The notes under the pieces were generated by a model. The model was not told the DNA's origin, searched no databases, and saw only the letters and a list, made by a program, of their open reading frames with translations. The translations under genes were made by a program, and so were the position numbers. A stretch of 64,000 bases of DNA from Phytopythium helicoides (taxonomy: Eukaryota; Oomycota; Peronosporomycetes; Pythiales; Pythiaceae): assembly GCA_024867545.1 (NCBI GenBank), contig JANFNE010000010.1, forward strand, positions 620,001 through 684,000. The letters run 5' to 3'. Below, one piece after another: positions 56,063 to 64,000 of this stretch (positions are counted from its first letter, which is position 1; every line of letters begins with the position of its first letter).

Positions 56063-59000
56063 CTAAGAAGTGACAGCAACCATACCGTCTTTTGGGTCAC
56101 AGAAGCGCGTGACATCCGTAAGGTAGTCAAGCATCGCGTCTTTGACCTCCACACTCTCTACATCTTCAAGCTGACCTTCAGCCAGTACGCTGTCAAGTGA
56201 TGCTGAGAACATTGAGGCAACCGGTTCATGAATGTTGCTCGTATCCATTAGATAGTCACCGATCGTTGGTTGGGAAACTTGGTCATCTTGCTCTTCCATT
56301 CTCGCCATCAGTTCTGCGTACAAACAAATAGTATAGGGCAATAACATGTTAGCATAACATCTCGAGCGATTGTCAAATAGCTCACTACGCAGTCATACTG
56401 GAATGTTTCCGACGTGGTCTTTCGGATGCCTGGCTGAGGATCAACTCAACGTTGCCGATACTATGCATGATTTCTTCTAGAAAGTCATCTTTACTCAGCG
56501 GAGGAGTATGAATTGAGCACCTTGCGAGCGTCATATTTGAGGGTATGCTACTTTCATCAGTGTGTGGATTGGTGAGTTGTGACTGATCAACAGGTTCCTG
56601 GGATGGATTTATCGTATCCAAATTTCTAGCAATACGAGTCGGTGATTCGTTGTAGTTGGCATTTTCATCTTGTTTTTGTGTTGCCGGGTCCTCTATTTGA
56701 TTGTGGCCAGCATCAGTTCCCACATCACAAGTGGATTCGCTTCTTATTACTTTTGTATACCCAGCCGAATTCCTCAACACCTCAGATTTTGTCCGACCAA
56801 AGATTTCATGATCAATGCATTCCGAAACATGGTTACTCGATTGCTTTGTTACAGGCGGGGACTCCTCGGTATCGTTAAAATCCCATGAGTGAGTGAGATC
56901 CTCAAATGTACGAGATGGCGAGGGTGTGATCGTCTCCTTTTGCCAGTTTTCTTCTGAGAGCTGTGCTAGCACCCTCGAAACCGATCTCGAAGCTCTATGA
57001 GCTTTCATTTTTAGTTGAGACCGACGTGATGCCTCTTGTTGCTCTAACACGTTTCTCAAGCGCACCATCTTGCCGGCTCGGCTTTGCCGCTGGTGGTGAT
57101 TCAGAAACTCAATTACGACGTCCAAATCCTTTGATCGTTTACGCAGTACAGATCCCCTTCCTTCCATTGCAAAAATCAGCATAAGGAACTTGACCACTCC
57201 AATAGTGGCACTACTATCCACATGCTCTTTCTCGTTACTCCATTCTAACAACGATGAACAACGTATTAACAGCTCAACAAATTCGGGGAAGTTAACTGCA
57301 TTATCCCCTCCACATGTCATAATAGACATATCAAAGGCATGCTCAAGCTCCCTCCGATGGAATAGTTGCGGGAACACACGCGCCTTTTTCATGAGATCAA
57401 AAAAGGCAGATCTAGACATTTGGTAGTCTCGTGGATCTACGGATCCCACTGAAGGCTGCTGAAATGCGCTGGCACCGCGCGCAAAGAACTGACCGAGCAT
57501 ACCCTGTGTATTTCTTGATGGTAGGAATGAACTTGTCAAAAGCTAGTTTCATTGGCTCGGGAATAGTATGGACGAATCCATGGTACTTTTCCAATACTCT
57601 TTTCGGAGATGAGTGATGGGAGGTGCTTGTGCATTAGCCATGTTAGTCCAGGAAACTGAATCTCATCTTGACGGGAAACCGACTCAACTTGTATTTCGCA
57701 TGTGCTTGATACAAATGGGTGTCTTAGTCGCCTGGTCTGTATGTATGCCGGGTGGACTGTCAACATTTCGTTGAGAAACAACTTGAGTCTAATAGCGATG
57801 TTTCCCTGATGAAAGCAAGTCTCCACCATCTCAGTATTTGGCAAGAAAGACGGTTCCTGCTGGAACACACGCTCCATTTCACAAATGTAAAAGTCGTTTT
57901 GAAGCAACCCTAAATCGCGAACCATTTCGAAGCACATGCACCACTCGTGAGACCGCGTGTTATGGATATCAGTCGTATCAGGTGCTGAAAGTAACAAGTG
58001 CACATAGTGCTCGATAACCATGTTAAGAGATACAGAGGGTTTCACAGTCTCAATTTCAGTCCTCGTTTGTGATGGAATCGTTTGGTGCGAATGCCTATTG
58101 TGATGGAACCTCAGGATGTCAGTCAGATCTTGTTTCTCGGACGCTTGGGCACGATCTTTGAACATCAGCTCTCGGTGCGGTCTTCTGCTTCTTTTAGCTT
58201 GAACGAGTGAAGCTGCGCGCACACAGCTATCTTTTGTCTGATGATCTCTCACTTGAGTAGGTGTAAACAGCTTGGCTGCACCAGGATCATGTGAGGCAGA
58301 GATTTGTGGGTTATTCGTCTTTCTGTCTTCATACACATCGAGCGCCGCAACATGCTCTAAAGAGAGTGGCACAGAATTAAACTGCTGCAGACTAGATGTC
58401 TTCATCAACATGGAAAAATGTTGCTGCGCACCATCACTAGTTGGTGCATTTGTTACTGATGCAACTGATTGTTGTTTGAGGGTTTCTGGCGTTGACGCCT
58501 TTCGATCCTGTACACATTTTGGACGGAACTCTGCATCATACAAAGGCAACTCAACATCAGGGAAAGGCGGTCCTCGGCGAGGCATCTTTTGTTGATCTGA
58601 CACGCTCTGGCCTGGTATTTTCAAAATGGATCGTACGACAATTTGATGTTCTTGCCTAGGTGTACTGTGATCTTCGCTAGTATTCTTGAGCGACGCTTTA
58701 CTTGAGCAAGACAACGAATCTACTTGCCGTGAAGCGATGGGCTGAGTTTGATATGTTGATCTCTCGGGCTTTGAAATAGTGTTATCAGTCGGTGTGTTTT
58801 CATTCGGAGCAAGCACTCGACAGGGTATATTTTCGTGGTCTTTTAGACTTTTGGTGTTGTCTATTTGACCTTGTCGTGAGTGTACCAGATGTAAAACATG
58901 ATCGCTTCGCAAAGTGTGAACACTTGGCTCCCGGGTAAGTTCTCTCGCCCGATTCATCGTTCTCACTCGATTAATCGCATCAGAAAACCTTGGAGGACCA

Positions 59001-62000
59001 ACAGGGTCTACCATTCCTTTTGCATGACGGGTTTTTAATCTCGAGCTTAGTTTCCTGCACTTCACTACTTCGTTTCCGTGCGTTATGACTGACTTTGAGT
59101 CCAGCTGCGCCTGCCTCGGTTCTGTTTTGTTGTTTCCATTACTCCCTTTAAAATAAGAAAGCGTCTCAGCAATGCGCTTTGCGTCGGAAAGGACTCTGTC
59201 TTGACGGTTGTGAACACTGAGTCGCCACCATGCGTGCACAATTGTGAGCAAAAGGCGCTGTGCGTAATGATGTGCGGATAGAACGCTAGCTCGTTGGTCA
59301 CTCGGTTCGCCAACGATTAAACCAGCGTTGAAGGAAGTGCTCTTTTCCAAGTCGAAGAGCAGTCAAGCTGATGACATAGTTCCTAGATACACTAGTACTT
59401 CGCAATCTAGAGAATTGCTCAACTTGGCGCCTTCGTATCGCATGGACAACTTTTATCTGAGCAAAAACACGATTTTTCATTCGACGTCTCTGTATCTTCC
59501 GAAAGAGTCGCAAAGCGAGTATTAGCTGACTTGATGTCACAACAACAAACGATTTGCCGCCAAGACCGGAACATTGCACGGTATCGACAAAACATAGTCC
59601 AGCCCAACCAAGCACATTGCAAGATCTTGGCCAACTGCCTTCGCCTATGCTGCTTCACAATGAGTGACTGCTTTGTGTATCCTCTCCATGCCACCCACGA
59701 TCTAGAAATAAGGGATGTATGAGGGTACTTGCCATAAATTCTTTGATAGTAAACGAGTTTCTTGTGTTGCTTTGCTCGGCATGATGCGTATCGACGCCAC
59801 GCGTGGAAAATATGTTGCTGTACACGACGTTTTTGGTGCTTGTCCGCCAGTTTAAGTTTCTGTTGATCCTGAAATTTGCCCAGCCATTGAGACATTGAGC
59901 GATATTGGAGTCGTAGTTGCCTTCTGTGCTTGACATTGTAGCCGCATGCGTGGACGCGGCGACAATACTCTCGATACCTAATCCAGCAATAAAATAAACA
60001 GCTGTAAAGCTTTATACAGTGATGCTTTGCAGCCATTTGATAATTAGATCTCCTTTGTTGCCACCACTGAGCTCGAGACTTCCAGGCACTAAGTGATTGC
60101 TGCATTTGTACCAAGTGTCTGCGGGACTGAAAAAGAAGTGCACGTCTCATCACTCTAGTATGCTTGCGCCACTTGTGTAGCACTAGACGGGATATCCGTA
60201 TCTGGAAGTGCTCGCGGCTTCTCCGTTCATGACGAAGGATGGTAATATAATCTGCCCAGCGCAGCCACCAGCGACGCTTTGGATTAAGGATTGATAGCTG
60301 AAATGTACGAGATCCGTGGAGATTGGCGGTAAGCAGTTTGAGTTGTTGTTGATTCTGTACCCAGTATTTCCAAACACAGAAAGCACTTTGCTTTTAGTCT
60401 AGAGCGCACAGCTTGCCGAAATTGCAAGAGTAATTGGGTATATTTGCCGCTCTGGCTAACTACGCGACTGCCAAGACGCAAGTCCGCGCAGCATCATCAT
60501 ACAACTGTAGTGAGTGTCTGCTCTCTGTAGAGCCTGATAATTTCGCTTCCGTGTGGTGACATGTATATTCCAATAGACCCAGTACTTTTTACAAGTTTCA
60601 CGACGATAATGTGTTGTAGCTTGACGTTTCTGAGTACTACTAACTATGCGAGCGGCGTGAATCTTTTTCCAACGCACAAACACTTTGAATATCAACTTTT
60701 GGTTACAATAGAGAGCAATTGCCTTCATGTGCCGATATTTCTGATGATAAGAAATCCACCCGCTGACCCAGATTTGCCTCAAAAGACTCTTTTCTCGTGC
60801 AACTTGAAGGTTGCGAGCGGTCTGCATGTGCTCAATTGATCGTCTTGCTAACTCCTTCAACGGGGATATAGCTAACAGGAGCCTCTTCGACTCGAAATAT
60901 TTCTGTGCTAGAAAGGCTTTGCGTGTAGTTGCTACTTCCTTCACCCAAACAGTGAACATTTCTCGAAGGATGATTCCACCTCGAACATGAAGAACCTGAT
61001 TTCCCATGGTTACAGCCCTATGGGTGATTCTCCACGCTCGTAGATGTGCAAGCAGGCTCTTTCTTGTTCGCTTTCGGCGGAAGCTCGCCGTTTTGCATTG
61101 ATTTCGATACACTCGTCGCCATACATGAAAGAACCGCTTTCTTGTGATTTCCTTACAAATGCGTACCATGGACTTACGCTCATAACCGGCCAAGTAAGTG
61201 GTCTTTCTCCATTGCTTTAGAATCCGGCGCACCTTGGATCGATTTAAAAAGGCACGTTTGTCTGCAACCACTCGTCGTTGCTCCCACTGCGCAGATCGAA
61301 ACATCAACATTTGGTGAAAGCAAAACTGAAGTAGAAGCCGGGCATGTACGCTGTGAAAAACGTGTGCTCGGAAAATGTTCCATGTCGCGCGAAGTAGACG
61401 TTGCGCTACTCGCTGTGTCTGAATTTCTACCTGGATTTTCCTTAGTTGTCGAGTTTTGGCCCACCTGCTCCATCTCTGCCAAACATATACTTTGCGAAAT
61501 CGGCATGCAAATGATCGTCCATCTAGAGTGAGCAGCATGCGTACTTGCCGCCGTCTGTTCGCATGCTCCTTCCAAGCTGCGCACGCTCGTGTAAGCTTCC
61601 ACTGCTGTATCATAAACTGCTGGTCCTGCTCATACTTTCTCCAATGAAGGTACCCGCACCATCGAGCTACTCCTCGCTTTTTCAAGCACATGTCGGCTAG
61701 TATTCGCAAGTCGACTGAATGTCGGTGCTTGACAGCGAAACCCTTCCAAAGCTCAAAACACTCTACCACCACAGGTTCTAGCCGAAGAAAGCGATTCTCT
61801 CTCCGTCTCCGTTCTTTGCTCGGCAGCTCTTGAAAAGATCTGTCCAGAAGCTCACTCGGTCGCGATGTCGACCTGATAGAACCCCCACTCGAGCTCAACT
61901 CGATCCGTGACAACCTGCGACCAAAGCCAGCGTCTTCCTCACTCGCAGCCGGCGGCAGCGCCGACAGGAACCGCTCATGCTCGCGCTGCAGACCTTCAGT

Positions 62001-62075
62001 CTCCCCCTGCTCCCGTTCAAGAATGCCCAGCGCATACAGCGCCTCGAGCTGCGCGTCCACGAGCGCGTCCGTCAT
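56063..62075 (-). CDS. Giant Sfi1-repeat (centrin-binding) protein
   Basis: The start at 62075 (MTDALVDAQLEALYAL) is followed from about 61800 to about 59240 by some two dozen Sfi1-type units, each with a Trp or Trp pair in a basic/aromatic helix (ELWKGF, FFHVWRRV, HLRAWRIT, FVRWKKIH, LHKWRKH, IFHAWRRY, IVHAWWRLS). Such helices bind centrins at spindle pole bodies, centrioles or basal bodies. A disordered region spans 59200-58000. The C-terminal part (57530-57170) has an EF-hand-like segment (LEHAFDMSIMTCGGDN then NFPEFVELLIRC). A final intron (about 56384-56330) joins RRKHS to LMARMEEQDDQ, ending at 56063. Frame changes or unresolved introns occur at about 60480-60390, about 59750-59690, about 59300 and the TTTT run 57600-57603. 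Total length is about 1,900 residues. Alternatively the part below 57540 is a separate gene. Confidence 0.68.
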
Positions 62076-62213
62076 TCCTGCGCTCCGCCGGCGCCTTTCT
62101 CCAAATCCAACTGCGACGGCTGGTCACTTCAACCGGCCGTATATCTCTCGCGCCCACGCTACGCGCCTTCCCTCTTGCGCTTTGTATGTGCGCAGAAAGG
62201 AAAGGCCGGCGGC

Positions 62214-62830
62214 ATGGGCGAGGTGGACGTGTGGCGCGACTCGCTGGTGCGCTACTTGGGCTACGCGAACGAGCTGGGCGAGTCGTTCCGGCCGCTGGCG
62301 CCGCGACTGGTTGTGCCCTCGTACGTCGTGGTGTTCGGCTACGTGGCGGGCGACACGCTGGACAAGGCGCGCAGGGCGAGTCGCCGAGTTGAGGCGGGCG
62401 TCTCGGACCGTAGGCGCGGCGCGGAGGTCGCGAGCGCGGCGGTCGACACGCTGCTGTGGCAGACGTCGGTGCGTGGCGATGGTTGAGCGGCTGCAGAGGC
62501 GTGGAGGTGACGCTGGTGGGGATGAACAGGCTAGTGTCGTGATTCCGGGGTTCACGATCAACCGTGTGGTGCGGATGCTGCTGGTGGACGTGCTTTGGCT
62601 TTTCTACATCCTTACGTTGGCTGTCTGGAGTGGTGTAGGTGGCGCTGAGCTCGTATCTGGTTGAGCGCGGCGCGAAGAACTCGCCGGTGCTGCGTCGGTG
62701 GGCGCCGACTGCGATCGGACTTGGCGTGATCCCGTTCATTGTGCACCCGATCGACTCGTTTGTCGACTCGGTGATGGATCGCACGACGCGCGTGTGGGCT
62801 GCGGACTTTCTGAAGCGGTTTGACGAGTGA
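62214..62830 (+). CDS. Mitochondrial fission process protein 1 (MTFP1/MTP18) homologue
   Basis: The start at 62214 (MGEVDVWRDSLVRYLG) gives the conserved YANELGESFRPL and a first membrane segment (VPSYVVVFGYVAGD). An intron (about 62470-62521) joins DTLLWQTS to ASVVIPGFTINRVV. A 55-bp intron with ends GTGGAC...TGTAG then joins to VALSSYLVERGAKN. The C-terminal signature RRWAPTAIGLGVIPFIVHPID and a final charged segment (FLKRFDE) close at 62830. Human MTFP1 has the same order and is an inner mitochondrial membrane protein of about 166 residues affecting fission; this one is about 165 residues after splicing. Both splice junctions restore the conserved motif exactly, which supports the model. 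It is divergent from the Sfi1 gene, 138 bp between starts. Confidence 0.88.
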
Positions 62831-63039
62831 AGAGTGAGGCAAGGCTGCGGCGGATTAGCTGCTAGAGAGGGTCGGGTCAGGGAGAGGAAGAAGATGGACG
62901 CGCTTGGCATCGGATGCTTTCTCTTTCGGCATTTACAGATTGGAATCTAACAAGTACGTGCGAGCGTTCGGGCAACCCCAGCACAAACCCAACTCTAGTG
63001 GAGGCGATCTCGGCGATGGCGCGAGAGTGGAGACGCAGA

Positions 63040-63957
63040 TCAAATCTCTGCGTCGGTGATGAGCAGCGGGATGAACTCGGCGTTGTACGGCCGGTAGTAG
63101 CGGTGACCGAGCGCGCTGAAGCAGCCGCGACTGAACCCGCTGTGCGAGACGACCATCACGCTATCATCAGTGCAGTCGTAGTACAGGCGACGCAGGAACC
63201 GCATGGCGCGCTCCGCGATCTCTTCGTTGGTCTCCCGGTGGTCCGGCTGCCACCACGTGTCTTCCTCGCTGACGACGTGGTCAAAATCCAAGTCCGGGTA
63301 CGTCTTCTGCTTGGGCGTGAGGAACTTGCGGCGGTCGCAGTTGACGACACCCAGCGTCTCGCGCGCCAGTTCCACCACGTTCACGGGAATGTCCTTGAGC
63401 CTGGTGAACGCGTGGTCGTACGTCTGCAGCGTGCGGTCGAGTGGCGAGACGAAGACTCGCTGGATCTGGAGACCCGCGGCGACCTCTTCATCCAGCACCG
63501 CCGCCGCCTCGTCGGCCTGCGCCGTGCCTCGCTGCGTCAGCGGCGCGTCCACGTACTTGGGCAGGAACTCGAGCTCCTTCTCCCAGCGCTCGTCGCCCAC
63601 GCGCTCGCGGTCGGCGTTGTGCGTCGCTTCGCCGTGGCGCAACAGGATCACGAGCTTGAGCTTGGCGTCGTGGCGCTGCTCGAACTCGCGCATAAAGGCG
63701 TACACGTCGCGCCAGCTCGCGCCCTCCTTGAGCCCCATGTGCGCGGCCGGCGCACCTGCGACATGAGCAGGGTGCTTGTCCTCGCCCTGCACGAAGAAGC
63801 CCGGCACATAACGCAGCGTCTTGGCGTCCGACGCCGAGGGGCTCGACGCGTTCATGGCGCTGCTTGGGGGCGTCGCGGAAGGAATCAAGTGCTGACTCGA
63901 CCGAGACGTCCGCTTAGGTACGACGTCACAGAAAATCTTGTCGGACGGACGCCTCAC
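63040..63957 (-). CDS. Histidine-phosphatase superfamily (phosphoglycerate-mutase-like) protein
   Basis: A single exon. The phosphate-accepting motif LVILLRHGEATHN stands at about 63650 (RHG with catalytic His). The second site is VFVSPLDRTLQT (about 63445), an acidic helper region follows, and the C-terminal catalytic His is in VMVVSHSGFSRG (about 63150). These are the key residues of the PGAM/PhoE branch. Fungal and oomycete members of this size are cytosolic phosphatases of uncertain substrate rather than glycolytic mutases. The first ATG is at 63957; the ATG at 63855 (MNASSPSASDAKT) is a plausible alternative, since the preceding 34 residues are unlike a domain. The product is 305 or 271 residues. 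Confidence 0.88.
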   Translation of the reverse strand: MRRPSDKIFCDVVPKRTSRSSQHLIPSATPPSSAMNASSPSASDAKTLRYVPGFFVQGEDKHPAHVAGAPAAHMGLKEGASWRDVYAFMREFEQRHDAKLKLVILLRHGEATHNADRERVGDERWEKELEFLPKYVDAPLTQRGTAQADEAAAVLDEEVAAGLQIQRVFVSPLDRTLQTYDHAFTRLKDIPVNVVELARETLGVVNCDRRKFLTPKQKTYPDLDFDHVVSEEDTWWQPDHRETNEEIAERAMRFLRRLYYDCTDDSVMVVSHSGFSRGCFSALGHRYYRPYNAEFIPLLITDAEI

Positions 63958-64000
63958 GTGTTGCGCGAAGGTATGGTGCGTTGTTGCAAGCCATCTTTTG

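Overview
This is eukaryotic nuclear DNA with densely packed genes, many with short GT-AG introns of about 40-120 bp, some with a visible CTAAC-like branch point. The families present (BK-type potassium channel, DEG7/Nma111 protease, exocyst Sec8, SKI3, DDHD phospholipase, Sfi1-repeat proteins, STPR repeats, CCT domain, secreted GH3 glucosidase) and the intron style fit an oomycete (Pythium/Phytophthora-like stramenopile). That assignment is inference; there is no rRNA or organelle marker in the window.

Layout. 0-4 kb (-): SKI3 TPR protein, running off the left edge. 4.2-4.9 kb (-): ankyrin protein, divergent from SEC8 at 4.9-8.2 kb (+). 8.25-9.4 kb (-): 23-residue STPR-repeat protein with a proline-rich tail. 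9.9-13.2 kb (+): DEG7/Nma111 protease. 13.4-14.8 kb (+): TruA-type pseudouridine synthase. 14.8-16.4 kb (-): ER-type glycosyltransferase. 16.7-17.5 kb (-): E2 ubiquitin-conjugating enzyme. 17.6-22.9 kb (+): LRR/Sfi1-repeat/coiled-coil protein. 23.0-27.4 kb (+): long coiled-coil protein. 27.5-31.2 kb (+): BK-like channel, followed by a small membrane-protein gene (-).

31.6-36.7 kb is the accessory part. It holds a degenerate repeat tract, a broken MSV199/T5orf172-like gene, a dead Merlin/ISXO2-type transposase, and an exact-length 2,219-bp second copy of the 3' half of the channel gene plus the small gene.

37.2-40.4 kb (+): PH/NTF2-like/AGC kinase. 40.6-42.1 kb (-): TPR protein with a membrane-anchor tail. 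42.7-45.1 kb (+): GH3 beta-glucosidase. 45.3-49.3 kb (-): DDHD-PH-PX phospholipase. 49.5-50.6 kb (-): DCN1-like neddylation factor. 51.3-52.2 kb (-): CCT-domain protein. 52.2-54.5 kb: gene-poor. 54.5-55.8 kb (+): cyclin-dependent kinase. 56.1-62.1 kb (-): a second, giant Sfi1-repeat protein. 62.2-62.8 kb (+): MTFP1. 63.0-63.9 kb (-): histidine-phosphatase (PGAM-like) protein.

Two themes stand out. Two large centrin-binding-type (Sfi1) scaffolds and a long coiled-coil protein lie within 45 kb. And several otherwise conserved genes (SKI3, SEC8, glycosyltransferase, both Sfi1 genes, STPR gene) need single-base frame corrections to read through, often at homopolymers. This points to base-level indel errors in the assembly rather than wholesale gene death, and many of the short ORFs should be merged.
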